In this document: positions 1-8,744 of the stretch, piece by piece
Numbering within the stretch: position 1 is the first letter of the stretch
How the letters are laid out: each line of letters opens with the position of its first letter
Assembly (NCBI RefSeq): GCF_009363255.1
Contig: NZ_CP045318.1
Span: 224,001 to 288,000 of the forward strand
Origin: Roseivivax sp. THAF197b
GTDB lineage: Bacteria; Pseudomonadota; Alphaproteobacteria; Rhodobacterales; Rhodobacteraceae
DNA: 64,000 bases
Reading direction: 5' to 3'
Made by a program: the position numbers and the translations under genes
The notes under the pieces: model-generated
The model's input: only the letters and a program-made list of their open reading frames with translations
Told to the model about the DNA's origin: nothing
The model's database searches: none

Positions 1-273
1 GAGATGCAGAAGGACCAGATCCGCGACCGGGTGAACCAGATCTACGGCTATAACGCGATCCAGCGCGTGCGTATCACGCAGACGGCGCCGACGGGCTTTT
101 CCGAGGGCCAGGTGGCCTTTGCGCCCGCACCCAAGGCGCAACCGCGTCCGCCTGCGCCCGAAATCGTCGCCGAGGCGCGGCAGACCGCGCATGGCGTCGC
201 GGATGAGGGTTTGAGGGTTGCACTTGAACGTCTGGCAACCAACGTCCTATCCAGAGAAAACGACCGAGGCTGA
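1..273 (+). CDS. DUF721/DciA-like protein, C-terminal part
   Basis: This is the last 90 codons of a gene that begins before the window. The C-terminal tail (ALERLATNVL just before the stop) and the position directly upstream of a DsbA-like gene fit the DUF721 (DciA-like) family, which in Rhodobacteraceae often sits between mutY and a DsbA-type gene. The middle is proline- and alanine-rich (residues about 38-55), a probable linker. DciA-type proteins help load the replicative helicase in other bacteria. The diagnostic N-terminal domain is outside the window, so the family call is an inference from the tail and context. Confidence 0.6.
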   Translation, partial: EMQKDQIRDRVNQIYGYNAIQRVRITQTAPTGFSEGQVAFAPAPKAQPRPPAPEIVAEARQTAHGVADEGLRVALERLATNVLSRENDRG

Positions 274-300
274 CCGCCTCGCACAAAGGAAGGTGACTTC

Positions 301-1002
301 ATGAAACGGATGATTTCCGCAACGGCGCTCGCCGCGGTTCTGGGCCTCGGTGGCTGGTTCGCACTGCAAAACACCGGTGTGACACAGGCGACGGATAGAA
401 CGGCCGACCTCGCTTTGCCGGGTGCGGCGAATGCGCAAGGCGCCGAGGCGGATGGGGCAGATTCGTCCGTCACCGTGCAGGAAATGGTACTGGGCGCAGA
501 GGATGCGCCGGTCGAGGTGATCGAATATGCCTCCTTCACCTGTCCGCATTGCGCGAGCTTCCACGCCGATGTCTTCGAGGAGATCAAGGAAAACTACGTC
601 GATACCGGCAAGGTCCGTTTCGTGTACCGCGAAGTGTATTTCGACAAGTACGGCATGTGGGCCTCGCTCGTGGCGCGCTGCGGCGGCAACCAGGATCGCT
701 TCTTCGGGATCACCGACATGATCTACGACACGCAATCCGACTGGGCGCGCGCAGGCTCCGATGCGGCCATCGCCGAAGGTCTGCGCAAGATCGGCCGCAT
801 TGCCGGTCTCGGCAATGACGAGTTGGAGGCCTGCCTGACTGATGGCGACAAGCTGCGCGCGCTGGTCGAGTGGTATCAGGGCAACGCGGAAGAGGACGAG
901 ATCAGCTCGACCCCGTCTTTCGTTATCGATGGCGAGCTTTACTCCAACATGAACTACGGGGACTTCGCCGAAATCCTCGACGCGAAACTCGCCGATCAAT
1001 GA
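301..1002 (+). CDS. DsbA-family thiol:disulfide oxidoreductase
   Basis: A 233-aa periplasmic thioredoxin-fold protein. The N-terminus (residues 1-24) is a hydrophobic signal sequence or anchor. The redox motif CPHC lies at residues 81-84 after the strand VIEYASFT, and the cis-proline segment STPSF is near residue 203, both typical of the DsbA/DsbG-like Thioredoxin_4 group. It probably introduces or shuffles disulfides in exported proteins. The start is ATG 301 with AAGGAAGG about 7 nt upstream. It follows the DUF721 gene by 27 nt, and its stop overlaps the next ATG (ATGA), so the three genes are probably co-transcribed. Confidence 0.88.
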   Translation: MKRMISATALAAVLGLGGWFALQNTGVTQATDRTADLALPGAANAQGAEADGADSSVTVQEMVLGAEDAPVEVIEYASFTCPHCASFHADVFEEIKENYVDTGKVRFVYREVYFDKYGMWASLVARCGGNQDRFFGITDMIYDTQSDWARAGSDAAIAEGLRKIGRIAGLGNDELEACLTDGDKLRALVEWYQGNAEEDEISSTPSFVIDGELYSNMNYGDFAEILDAKLADQ

Positions 1003-2123
1003 GCGTCTCTGCCCCGCGCGGGCCGCTGGAAGGTCTGAAAGTCATCGAGCTCGCGCGCATCCTGGCCGGCCCCTGGGCCGGTCAGACGTTGGCCGATCTC
1101 GGTGCGGTTGTGATCAAGGTCGAGGCCGCCGCGGGGGACGACACCCGGCAATGGGGCCCGCCCTTCATCGAGCGCGAGGGCGATACCTCCGCTTCCTATT
1201 TCCATTCCTGCAATCGGGGCAAGGCGTCGGTCATCGTCGATCTGCGGACCGACGAGGGGCAGGCGCAACTGCGTGATCTGGTGCGCGACGCCGATATCCT
1301 GATCGAGAATTTCAAAGTCGGCGGACTTGCGAAATACGGCGCCGACTACGAGAGCCTTTCGGCGGTCAATCCGCGGCTCATCTATTGCTCGATCACCGGC
1401 TTCGGCCAGACCGGGCCCTATGCGCATCGCGCGGGCTACGATTACATCATTCAGGGCATGTCCGGGCTGATGTCGATCACCGGCGATCCCGATGGCCAAC
1501 CGCAGCGCGCGGGCGTGGCGGTCACGGACCTGTTCACCGGGCTCTATTCCGTCGTGGGCATCCTGTCGGCGGTGGAGCAGAGGCACAGGACGGGCCGGGG
1601 TCAGCATATCGACATGGCGCTTCTGGATTGCGCGGTGGCGGCGACGGCCAATCAGGCGCTGAACTACCTGTCGACCGGCACGCCGCCGGGACGTACGGGG
1701 AATTACCACCCGAACCTGACGCCCTATCAGGTCTTCGAGGTTGCGGATGGTCACATCATCATCGCGACGGGCAATGACGGTCAGTATCGCCGCCTCTGCC
1801 GCCTGCTCGGTGTGCCGGAGATGGCCGAAGCGCCGGAGTTTCTGACGAATGCGGACCGCATCGCGCACCGCGCCGACATGACCGCCCGCCTGACGGCCGC
1901 GACGCTGACCTTCACCAAGGCCGACCTGCTCGCGGCCTGCGAAGCCGAGGGCGTGCCGGCCGGGCCGATCAACGACATGGCCGAGGTCATGGCCGATCCG
2001 CAGGTTCAGGCGCGTGGCATGCAGATCGCGCCCGAAGGGCTACCGGGCGTGCGGGCGCCCTTCAGGTTTTCGGATGCGGATCTGGTGCTTGAGAAGGCAG
2101 CGCCAAAGCTGGGCGAGGGCTAA
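999..2123 (+). CDS. CaiB/BaiF family CoA-transferase
   Basis: A 374-aa class III CoA-transferase, which moves CoA between carboxylic acids through an aspartyl-CoA intermediate. Family features are the N-terminal KVIELARILAGPWAGQTLAD segment (about residues 14-33), LIYCSITGFGQTGPYA (about 127-142) and AGVAVTDLFTGLY (about 171-183), whose Asp near 177 is at the position of the catalytic residue. GRGQHIDMALLD follows. The acid substrates cannot be told from sequence. ATG 999 overlaps the dsbA-like stop as ATGA and gives the expected N-terminus; a longer in-frame extension lies inside the upstream gene and is not used. Confidence 0.88.
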   Translation: MSVSAPRGPLEGLKVIELARILAGPWAGQTLADLGAVVIKVEAAAGDDTRQWGPPFIEREGDTSASYFHSCNRGKASVIVDLRTDEGQAQLRDLVRDADILIENFKVGGLAKYGADYESLSAVNPRLIYCSITGFGQTGPYAHRAGYDYIIQGMSGLMSITGDPDGQPQRAGVAVTDLFTGLYSVVGILSAVEQRHRTGRGQHIDMALLDCAVAATANQALNYLSTGTPPGRTGNYHPNLTPYQVFEVADGHIIIATGNDGQYRRLCRLLGVPEMAEAPEFLTNADRIAHRADMTARLTAATLTFTKADLLAACEAEGVPAGPINDMAEVMADPQVQARGMQIAPEGLPGVRAPFRFSDADLVLEKAAPKLGEG

Positions 2124-2146
2124 GGCCCCGCCCGCTCGCCTGCTTC

Positions 2147-2776
2147 TCATCCCGTCTTGGCGTAGCGCGCCATGAAGATGCGTACCGCCTCTTCGACGTT
2201 TTGCTGTTTCTCGGCATCGCTGACCGGTCCGCGGATGTTGAAGACGCGCTCCATATGCAGGCCTGATTTGCACAGGTCGCCGAACTGGTAGGCCGCGCGT
2301 CCGCGATCCGCCTCGGCGATCTCGATATCGCCGCGCGCGATCATCAGGTCGAACATCGTCAGCATGGCGTCCCTGAATTTCAACGGACCGCAGCGCCAAA
2401 ATTCTTCGGCCAGCGCGGGAAAGCGTTCCGCCTCTGCGATACAGAGACGGAAATGCTCGATCGCCATGGGCGAAAAGACGATATCGAGGAAGCTCTTGCC
2501 CGCCCGCTGCATCAGCGTTTCGCTGTCCAGCGAGCGGTCGAGATGGGTGATCGCCTCTTCGGCCTGTTCCTGGCATTGCAGGCGCGCCACTTCCATGAAC
2601 AGCAACTGCTTGTCCGGGAAGTAGGAATAGAGCGTCGCCTTGGAGACGCCGGCCGCGCGTGCGATATCGTCCACGCTGGCCCCGTCGAAGCCGTCCCGCA
2701 GGAAGACCTCGCGCGCGCCGTCGATCACCTGGTCGTATTTGCGACCCTTGCGGATCTTGTCGACGGACGCGTCCAT
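2147..2776 (-). CDS. TetR/AcrR family transcriptional regulator
   Basis: A 209-aa one-component repressor. The N-terminal helix-turn-helix (about residues 18-62) reads ARAAGVSKATLYSYFPDKQ, the classic TetR recognition helix; the rest is a variable ligand-binding domain. A copy of the motif AACCG-NN-YRGTT lies 32 nt upstream of its start (2808-2819), and two more lie upstream of the small exported-protein gene transcribed in the same direction from 2998. This points to autoregulation and control of that neighbour. It is convergent with the CoA-transferase gene. The inducer is unknown. Confidence 0.9.
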   Translation of the reverse strand: MDASVDKIRKGRKYDQVIDGAREVFLRDGFDGASVDDIARAAGVSKATLYSYFPDKQLLFMEVARLQCQEQAEEAITHLDRSLDSETLMQRAGKSFLDIVFSPMAIEHFRLCIAEAERFPALAEEFWRCGPLKFRDAMLTMFDLMIARGDIEIAEADRGRAAYQFGDLCKSGLHMERVFNIRGPVSDAEKQQNVEEAVRIFMARYAKTG

Positions 2777-2807
2777 AAGCTCTCCTCGCCTGTGAGGCAG
2801 AAGTATA

Positions 2808-2819
2808 AACCGCTCAGTT
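2808..2819. promoter_or_regulatory. Putative TetR operator 1
   Basis: AACCGCTCAGTT, an imperfect inverted repeat 32 bp upstream of the tetR ATG. It shares the pattern AACCG-NN-[CT][AG]GTT followed by C with two sites at 3032-3043 and 3064-3075. The position fits autorepression. Inference from motif and position only. Confidence 0.55.
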
Positions 2820-2845
2820 CAGTTTGAACAATTGCCGCGCGGCGT

Positions 2846-2998
2846 TCAGCGGGAATATGTGGCCGGGACGGGCGGCTGATGGATGGTCTCGGTGCGATCC
2901 GCGGGAAACTGAAGATCCGCCAGATGGGGGAGGTAGTCGTCGGCGACGGCGGGGCTGGCCACGGTGACAACGGCGATGAGGAGGAGGGAGAGGCGCAT
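2846..2998 (-). CDS. Small exported protein, 50 aa
   Basis: A 50-aa open frame that I do not recognise. Residues 1-19 (MRLSLLLIAVVTVASPAVA) look like a Sec signal peptide with an AxA cleavage site, leaving a mature peptide of only about 31 residues (from DDYLPHLADLQF) that is rich in proline and histidine. A ribosome site (AGGACC) lies about 6 nt before the ATG. It sits upstream of tetR on the same strand, and two copies of the putative TetR operator precede it. It may be a genuine small periplasmic protein or the remnant of a longer regulated gene. Confidence 0.55.
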   Translation of the reverse strand: MRLSLLLIAVVTVASPAVADDYLPHLADLQFPADRTETIHQPPVPATYSR

Positions 2999-3031
2999 AG
3001 GAGGGGTCCTTTCTGTATTGCAGCGTATCTA

Positions 3032-3043
3032 AACCGATTAGTT
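3032..3043. promoter_or_regulatory. Putative TetR operator 2
   Basis: AACCGATTAGTT, 34 bp upstream of the start of the 50-aa exported protein. Same pattern and same following C as the copy in front of tetR. Confidence 0.5.
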
Positions 3044-3061
3044 CACTATTCAACTCCCATA

Positions 3062-3077
3062 TGAACCGTTCGGTTCA
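3062..3077. promoter_or_regulatory. Putative TetR operator 3, perfect palindrome
   Basis: TGAACCG-TT-CGGTTCA is a 16-bp inverted repeat with perfect 7-bp half-sites. It is the best-formed of the three AACCG-NN-CGGTT sites and lies between the leftward small-protein gene and rightward mbfA. Similar ACCG/CGGT palindromes are common TetR-family targets. Confidence 0.6.
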
Positions 3078-3122
3078 AATAATTTTGCGCGCGGGGCTTG
3101 CGATACATCTCTCCGCACGTAG

Positions 3123-3139
3123 ATTAGAACCGTTCTAAT
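3123..3139. promoter_or_regulatory. Putative Irr (iron control element) box of mbfA
   Basis: ATTAGAAC-C-GTTCTAAT is a perfect 17-bp palindrome ending 13 bp before the mbfA ATG. It resembles the iron control element bound by Irr in alphaproteobacteria, as I recall it (TTAGAA-N3-TTCTAA core). mbfA is a known Irr target in rhizobia. The position so close to the start codon would give repression at low iron. Confidence 0.65.
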
Positions 3140-3152
3140 TTTGGATATCGCC

Positions 3153-4127
3153 ATGCGTTTCATTACCAGCCGTCGCCGTTTCTCGGACCTGAACGAGCAG
3201 GAAATCATCGCCCTCGCCATCTCTTCGGAGGAAGATGACGGGCGCATCTACCGCATGTATGCGGAGCATCTGCGGGAGGAATTTCCCGGCACCGCCAAGG
3301 TTTTCGACGGGATGGCCGCCGAAGAGGATGGACACCGAAAGGCGCTCATCGATCTGCACCGGAAGCGCTTCGGGGAGGTTATTCCGCTGATCCGGCGCGA
3401 GCATGTGGCGGGTTTCTACGCCCGTCGGCCGGTCTGGCTAATCGAAAACCTCGGGCTGGAGCGTATCCGCTCGGAAGCGCGACAGATGGAGCGGGACGCC
3501 GAGCGGTTCTATCTGAACGCAGCGGCGCGCACCCAGGATGCCGACACCCGCAAGCTCTTGGGGGATCTCGCGGCGGCAGAGGCCGGGCATCAGAACAAGG
3601 CCGACGCCCTTGAGCAGGAGCATCTGCCCGAAGATGCCCGCGAAGCGGAGGATGACGGCGCCAAGCGGCAATTCGTTCTGACCTGGGTGCAGCCGGGTCT
3701 TGCGGGGCTGATGGACGGCTCGGTTTCCACGCTGGCACCGATCTTCGCCGTGGCGTTCGCGACGCAGGATACCTGGACCACGTTCCTCGTGGGTCTTGCG
3801 GCGAGCGTCGGCGCGGGCATCTCCATGGGTTTCACCGAGGCCGCGTCGGATGACGGTCAATTGTCGGGCCGGGGATCACCCTTGAAGCGGGGGATCGCGT
3901 CGGGCGTCATGACCACGCTTGGCGGGCTGGGCCATGCGCTGCCCTATCTCATTCCGCAATTCTGGACCGCGACGATCATCGCCTTCGTCGTCGTCTTCGT
4001 GGAGCTTTGGGCCATCGTCTGGATCCAGAACAAGTTCATGGACACGCCCTTCCTGCGGGCGACCTTCCAGGTGGTGCTGGGCGGCGCACTGGTCTTTGCC
4101 GCGGGGGCGTTGATCGGGTCCGGTTGA
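3153..4127 (+). CDS. mbfA: MbfA-type membrane ferritin / VIT1-like iron exporter
   Basis: A 324-aa two-domain protein. The N-terminal half is a ferritin-like four-helix domain with carboxylate/histidine iron ligands (EEDGH at 57-61, AEAGH near 145). The C-terminal half (from about 170) is a VIT1/CCC1-type membrane domain starting RQFVLTWVQPGLAGLMDG, followed by several hydrophobic helices to the end. This is the MbfA architecture, an inner-membrane iron exporter that protects against iron and peroxide stress in Agrobacterium and Bradyrhizobium. ATG 3153 is chosen; a TTG 12 nt upstream is possible but lies against the palindrome. A probable Irr box precedes it. Confidence 0.88.
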   Translation: MRFITSRRRFSDLNEQEIIALAISSEEDDGRIYRMYAEHLREEFPGTAKVFDGMAAEEDGHRKALIDLHRKRFGEVIPLIRREHVAGFYARRPVWLIENLGLERIRSEARQMERDAERFYLNAAARTQDADTRKLLGDLAAAEAGHQNKADALEQEHLPEDAREAEDDGAKRQFVLTWVQPGLAGLMDGSVSTLAPIFAVAFATQDTWTTFLVGLAASVGAGISMGFTEAASDDGQLSGRGSPLKRGIASGVMTTLGGLGHALPYLIPQFWTATIIAFVVVFVELWAIVWIQNKFMDTPFLRATFQVVLGGALVFAAGALIGSG

Positions 4128-4175
4128 CGATGGTCGGCGCGGGTGCTCTCAATCCACGCCAAAAGGAGAGCGCCC

Positions 4176-4877
4176 ATGCCCCGTGACGACGACAGCCCGA
4201 CCTACACGCCCCTGCCCCTGCCGGACCGCGTGCAATTGCCACCTGAAGAGGCCGTGACAGCGGCGGAGGCGTTTCGTGACTACATGCGGCAGCGTCATTC
4301 CGTGCGGGACTATTCCGACCGCCCCGTACCGCGCGCGGTGATCGAGGCCTGTATCGCCTCGGCCCATACCGCGCCCTCGGGCGCCAACCGCCAGCCCTGG
4401 CATTTCGTGGCCATCTCCGATCCGGCGATGAAGGCGCGGGTGCGCGAAGGGGCCGAGGACGAGGAGCGGCAATTCTACGGGGGCGGGGCGGGCGACGCCT
4501 GGCTGCAGGCGCTGGAGCCCATCGGCACCGGCGTGGACAAACCGCATCTGACGCAGGCGCCGTGGCTGATCGTGGTCTTCGCCGAACGGTGGGGCGTCGA
4601 CGACAGCGGCGAGCGGTACAAGAATTACTATGTGCCCGAAAGCGTGGGCATTGCCACCGGCATGCTGATCACCGCCATTCACAAGGCGGGGCTTGTCTGC
4701 CTTGAGCATACGCCGAACCCGATGAAGTTCCTCAACGAGATGTGCGGGCGGCCCGACCGCGAGAAGCCGGTGATGATCCTGCCCGTGGGCTACCCTTCGG
4801 ACGATGCGACCGTGCCGCAAGCCGCCAAGCGCAAGAAGCCGCTCGGACAGGTGATGACGGTTTTCGAGGAGCACTAG
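4176..4877 (+). CDS. Nitroreductase family protein
   Basis: A 233-aa FMN-dependent oxidoreductase of the nitroreductase superfamily. The N-terminal flavin-binding signature is clear: MRQRHSVRDYSDRPVP (about residues 38-53) and HTAPSGANRQPWHF (about 64-77). A long N-terminal arm and overall form resemble the iodotyrosine-deiodinase-like branch rather than short NfsB-type enzymes. Substrate unknown. The start is ATG 4176 after AAAAGGAGAG; it stands alone, 48 nt after mbfA. Cytoplasmic. Confidence 0.85.
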   Translation: MPRDDDSPTYTPLPLPDRVQLPPEEAVTAAEAFRDYMRQRHSVRDYSDRPVPRAVIEACIASAHTAPSGANRQPWHFVAISDPAMKARVREGAEDEERQFYGGGAGDAWLQALEPIGTGVDKPHLTQAPWLIVVFAERWGVDDSGERYKNYYVPESVGIATGMLITAIHKAGLVCLEHTPNPMKFLNEMCGRPDREKPVMILPVGYPSDDATVPQAAKRKKPLGQVMTVFEEH

Positions 4878-4934
4878 CGCTGCGAACCCGGCCTTGCGAT
4901 TGACCGCACCGGCGCAACCCCTCACAAAGATCGC

Positions 4935-5864
4935 ATGCTGGCGATCTTCCTCAAGACACTCCCCTTTTTCGCGCTGATCGGTCTGGGCTACGGCGCGGCC
5001 CGGACGCGCTTCTTCACCGAGGAGGCCAGCGCGTACCTCACGAAGTTCGTCTTCTACTTCGCACTTTCGGCGATGCTGTTCCGGTTTTCGGCCAACCTCT
5101 CGATCTCGGAGATCTTCGATCCCTGGCTCGCAGTGGCCTATCTCTGGGGTACGGCCTTCGTCTACGGGATCGGCCTGATCGTGGCGTTCTGGCGCGGCGT
5201 GAAGGTGGAAACGGCGGCCATCGAGGGACAATGTGCCGCCATCGGCAATACGGGCTTTCTGGGTGTGCCCATGCTGGCCCTTCTGCTGGGCGAGGCGGCG
5301 GTGGCCCCGATCATCCTGATCCTGTCCATCGACATGATCGTCTTCTCCTCGCTTCTCGTGATCCTGGTCGAGGGATCGCGCGACGGACGGATGAGCCCGG
5401 GTGTGTTGCGCACCATCGGGATCGGGCTTCTGAAGAACCCGATGATCGTGTCGATCTCGCTGGGGCTGATCGTGGCGGGATCCGGGTTCGACCTGCCGGA
5501 GCCGGTGAACGAGTTCGTCACCATCCTTGGCAATGCGGCAACGCCCGGCGCGCTGTTTGCCATCGGCGCGTCGCTGGCCTCGAAATCCGCCGAGCGGCTC
5601 TTCATTGCAGGCTGGCTCAGCTTTGCGAAACTGGGACTGCATCCGCTTTTCGTGGCCGTGGGCACCCTGCTTCTGTTCCCGGTCGAGCCCTTCGCCGCCG
5701 TGGTCGCGGTCTCGGCGGCGGCACTGCCCGTGGCGGGCAATGTCTTCATCCTGGCCCAGCATTACGGCACTTCGCCGCAGCGCGTTTCGGCGGCGATCCT
5801 TCTGTCGACCGCGGGCAGTATCCTGACCGTCTCGGCCTGGATCGCGTGGATGACCGGCGGATAG
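4935..5864 (+). CDS. AEC family transporter (auxin efflux carrier fold)
   Basis: A 309-aa integral membrane protein with about ten hydrophobic segments, beginning MLAIFLKTLPFFALIGLGYG. The conserved AEC features include IGNTGFLGVPMLALLLGE (about residues 101-118) and a second half with NAATPGALFAIGASLA (about 200-215). AEC carriers export small organic acids such as malonate or malate in bacteria. No substrate clue comes from the neighbours. It lies 57 nt after the nitroreductase and in the same direction. Confidence 0.85.
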   Translation: MLAIFLKTLPFFALIGLGYGAARTRFFTEEASAYLTKFVFYFALSAMLFRFSANLSISEIFDPWLAVAYLWGTAFVYGIGLIVAFWRGVKVETAAIEGQCAAIGNTGFLGVPMLALLLGEAAVAPIILILSIDMIVFSSLLVILVEGSRDGRMSPGVLRTIGIGLLKNPMIVSISLGLIVAGSGFDLPEPVNEFVTILGNAATPGALFAIGASLASKSAERLFIAGWLSFAKLGLHPLFVAVGTLLLFPVEPFAAVVAVSAAALPVAGNVFILAQHYGTSPQRVSAAILLSTAGSILTVSAWIAWMTGG

Positions 5865-5927
5865 GCCTTGCCGCCCGGCAGCCCCCCGCGATAGCCCTTG
5901 GACCAATCTGTCACGAGGAGCGCCAAG

Positions 5928-6758
5928 ATGGACACCAAATCCGAAAACCGCTGCCATGGGGGCGTGCAGGGCGTCTACAGCCACGCATCCGATGCCTGCG
6001 GTTGCGACATGACCTTCGGGCTGTTCCTGCCGGAGGAGGCGCGGGAGATGCCGGTGCCACTTCTGTGGTATCTTTCGGGTCTGACCTGCACCCATGAGAA
6101 CGCGATGACGAAGGCCGGTGCGCAGGCCTGGGCGGCGGAGCAGGGGATCGCGCTTTGCTTTCCGGACACCTCGCCGCGCGGGGACAGCATTGCCGATGAC
6201 GACGCCTTCGATCTGGGGCAGGGTGCTGGTTTCTACGTCAATGCGACCGAGGCGCCCTGGGCCCCGCATTTCAGGATGTGGGACTACATCACCGAGGAGC
6301 TGCCGACCCTTCTGGGCCGCAACTTCGCCCTCGACATGGAGCGGCAATCGATCACCGGCCACTCCATGGGCGGGCATGGCGCGCTGACCGTCGCGATGCA
6401 CCATCCGGAGCGATTCCGCGCCGTCTCGGCCTTCGCGCCCATCGCGCATCCGACGCAAAGCGACTGGGGCCGCAAGCAGTTCGGCGCCTATCTGGGCGCG
6501 GACGAAAGCACTTGGGCCGCGCATGACGCGACGCTGCTGATGCGGGAGCGCGGCTTTGACGGGCCGGTGCTGATCGATCAGGGGACGGAGGACAATTTCC
6601 TCGACTTGCTGATGCCCGAAGCGTTGGCCGAGGCGATGACCGCGCGGCGTCAGGAGGGCGCCTTCCGCATGCAGAAGGGCTACGATCACAGTTACTTCTT
6701 CATGTCGACCTTCATGGAAGAGCATATCGCCTTCCACGCAGAGGCGCTCTATCGGTGA
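5928..6758 (+). CDS. fghA: S-formylglutathione hydrolase
   Basis: A 276-aa esterase-D-type alpha/beta hydrolase that hydrolyses S-formylglutathione to formate in glutathione-dependent formaldehyde detoxification. The signatures are [19 protein letters not shown] (about residues 45-63), the nucleophile elbow [10 protein letters not shown] (about 145-154) and the C-terminal [17 protein letters not shown] carrying the catalytic His. The length matches the family. ATG 5928 follows ACGAGGAG; an upstream TTG is less likely. It is the first gene of a run in which each stop overlaps the next start through 9679. Confidence 0.93.
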   Translation: MDTKSENRCHGGVQGVYSHASDACGCDMTFGLFLPEEAREMPVPLLWYLSGLTCTHENAMTKAGAQAWAAEQGIALCFPDTSPRGDSIADDDAFDLGQGAGFYVNATEAPWAPHFRMWDYITEELPTLLGRNFALDMERQSITGHSMGGHGALTVAMHHPERFRAVSAFAPIAHPTQSDWGRKQFGAYLGADESTWAAHDATLLMRERGFDGPVLIDQGTEDNFLDLLMPEALAEAMTARRQEGAFRMQKGYDHSYFFMSTFMEEHIAFHAEALYR

Positions 6759-7216
6759 GCGTGCTCTATGTCGATGCCGATGCCTGCCCCGTGAAGGAGG
6801 AGGCCGAGCGCGTCGCCACGCGCCACAAGGTGCCGATGAAGCTGGTCTCCAACGGTGGGCTGCGCATGTCGCGCAATCCGCTCGTGGAGGTGGTGATCGT
6901 GCCGGACGGGCCGGACATCGCCGATATGTGGATCGCAGACCGGGCCAAGCGCGGCGACGTTGTGGTGACCGGGGATATTCCGCTCGCGGCCAAGACCGTC
7001 GCGTCGGGCGCACGCACCCTGTCACATGCGGGGGAGGCCTTCACGCAGGCGAATATCGGGCCGCGGCTTGCGCAGCGCGACCTCATGGCCGATCTGCGCG
7101 CCGCCGATCCGTTCCGGCAGGGCGGGGGCCGCGCCTTTTCCAAGGCAGACCGCGCGCGGTTTCTCGATGCGCTGGAGCGCGAAATCCGCGCGGCGTTGCG
7201 GGAGGCCGGGACATGA
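6755..7216 (+). CDS. YaiI/YqxD (DUF188) family protein
   Basis: A 153-aa protein of the DUF188 family, a PIN-like fold of unknown function. The N-terminus [19 protein letters not shown] (about residues 3-21) is diagnostic, and the acidic residues recall a nuclease-like metal site. The GTG start at 6755 overlaps the fghA stop (GTGA), indicating translational coupling. No role can be assigned from sequence. Confidence 0.85.
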   Translation: MSVLYVDADACPVKEEAERVATRHKVPMKLVSNGGLRMSRNPLVEVVIVPDGPDIADMWIADRAKRGDVVVTGDIPLAAKTVASGARTLSHAGEAFTQANIGPRLAQRDLMADLRAADPFRQGGGRAFSKADRARFLDALEREIRAALREAGT

Positions 7217-7833
7217 GCGTGCGCGCGGTGGTGTTCGATATCGGCAACGTGCTGATCGAGTGGAACCCTGAGCGGTTCTTCGATGCGCGGATCGGCAGGC
7301 CAGACCGCGAACGGCTTTTCGCCGAGGTGGACCTGCATCACTACAACGACCTCATTGATCGCGGGCACGATTTTCGCGCAACGATCTACGACGCGGCCGA
7401 CGCGCATCCAGAATGGCGCGACGAAATCCGGCTGTGGCACGATTGCTGGGCCGAGATCGCGGGACCCGACATTCCGCATTCGCTCCGGCTTCTGCGGGCG
7501 CTGCGCGCCAAGGGCGTGCCCTGCTACGCGCTGTCGAATTTCGGGATCGGCACCTTCGAGGTCGGTGTCGCCAAATGGCCCTTCCTGCGCGAGTTCGACC
7601 AGAGCTTCATCTCCGGCCATATGGGCATGGCAAAGCCCGATGCCGCGATCTACGCGGCGCTGGAGGCGGAGGTGCCGCAATCACCCGAGGGGCTTCTCTT
7701 CACCGATGATCGGGGTGACAATATCGCGGCGGCTGCGGCGCGCGGCTGGCAGACGCACCAGTTCCATGCGCCCGAAGGTTTCGCGAAGCGATTGGTGGCA
7801 GAGGGGCTTCTGAGCCCGGAGGAGGCGCAATGA
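7213..7833 (+). CDS. HAD family hydrolase (YihX-like)
   Basis: A 206-aa haloacid-dehalogenase phosphatase. Motif I is [10 protein letters not shown] with the nucleophile Asp near residue 9. As in the YihX/alpha-glucose-1-phosphatase branch, the usual second Asp of DxD is a Gly. Motif II is YALSNF near 105 and motif III/IV is KPDAAIY...LFTDDRGDN (about 141-176). ATG 7213 overlaps the DUF188 stop (ATGA). Substrate unknown; sugar phosphates are likely for this branch. Confidence 0.85.
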   Translation: MSVRAVVFDIGNVLIEWNPERFFDARIGRPDRERLFAEVDLHHYNDLIDRGHDFRATIYDAADAHPEWRDEIRLWHDCWAEIAGPDIPHSLRLLRALRAKGVPCYALSNFGIGTFEVGVAKWPFLREFDQSFISGHMGMAKPDAAIYAALEAEVPQSPEGLLFTDDRGDNIAAAAARGWQTHQFHAPEGFAKRLVAEGLLSPEEAQ

Positions 7834-8744
7834 CACAGCCGCTTGTGATCCCGTTCAAGGAAGGCGAGGCACGGCTCGAATGGCTGGGACTGGCGCGCGC
7901 CTTCGAGGCCGGGCACAGGCTGCCCAAGGCGGAGATCGCCGATACCTTTCTCTATCGCGGTGGCGACACGCTGCTCAATCGAGCGGCCTGGATCGACGGG
8001 CTGGGCGTGGCCGTGAAGGCCGCGACGATCTTTCCGGGCAATGCGGAGGCGGGCAAGCCCGCGGTCAACGGCGCGGTGAACCTGATGTCGGACAGCGACG
8101 GCACGCTGGCGGCGCTGATCGATTTCCACCTTGTGACCAAGTGGAAGACCGCGGGCGACAGTCTTTACGGCGCGCTGAAGCTTGCGCGGCCCGATAGCCG
8201 CGAGATCCTGATCGTGGGCGCGGGGGCCGTGGCGCGATCCCTGATCGAGGCCTATGGCGCGGGCTTTCCAGAGGCGCGCTTCACGCTCTGGAACCGCTCC
8301 GCCGCGCGGGCCGAGGAGATGGCGGCCGAGATCCCGGGCCTGCGCGTGGCAACGGATCTCGAAGCGGCAATCGCCAAGTCGGACATCATCGCCACTGCCA
8401 CGATGGCCACCGAACCCGTGATCCAGGGCGACTGGCTGCAGCCCGGTCAGCATCTCGACCTCATTGGTGCCTATCGCCCGGACATGCGCGAAGTGGACGA
8501 CGCGGCCCTGACCCGGGCGCGGATCTTCGTCGACAGTTTCGACACGACGCTGGGCCATATCGGCGAGTTGAAGATCCCGCTCGAGGCGGGGATCATCGCG
8601 AAAACGGATGTGTTGGCAGATTACTACACACCCGAGGCCTTCACCCGCAGCGAAGAGGACATCACCATCCTCAAGAATGGCGGCGGGGCCCATCTCGACC
8701 TCATGTGCGCGCGCTACATTCTGGAGGCGTGGCAGGCGGCGTGA
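7830..8744 (+). CDS. Ornithine cyclodeaminase / mu-crystallin family protein
   Basis: A 304-aa NAD(P)-dependent enzyme of the OCD/mu-crystallin family. The Rossmann segment ILIVGAGAVARSLIEAY lies at about residues 127-143, and FHLVTKWKTAGDSLYGALKLA is the conserved substrate-region helix. Members deaminate ornithine to proline, or act as alanine or ketimine dehydrogenases, so the exact substrate is open. It overlaps the HAD gene by 4 nt (ATGA) and the hydrolase gene by 4 nt. Confidence 0.87.
   Translation: MTQPLVIPFKEGEARLEWLGLARAFEAGHRLPKAEIADTFLYRGGDTLLNRAAWIDGLGVAVKAATIFPGNAEAGKPAVNGAVNLMSDSDGTLAALIDFHLVTKWKTAGDSLYGALKLARPDSREILIVGAGAVARSLIEAYGAGFPEARFTLWNRSAARAEEMAAEIPGLRVATDLEAAIAKSDIIATATMATEPVIQGDWLQPGQHLDLIGAYRPDMREVDDAALTRARIFVDSFDTTLGHIGELKIPLEAGIIAKTDVLADYYTPEAFTRSEEDITILKNGGGAHLDLMCARYILEAWQAA

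Noticed and set aside
4149..7025. A 958-codon open frame on the minus strand
   Set aside because: It runs antisense to the nitroreductase, AEC carrier, fghA and DUF188 genes, has biased composition and no domain; it is a shadow of GC-rich coding sequence.
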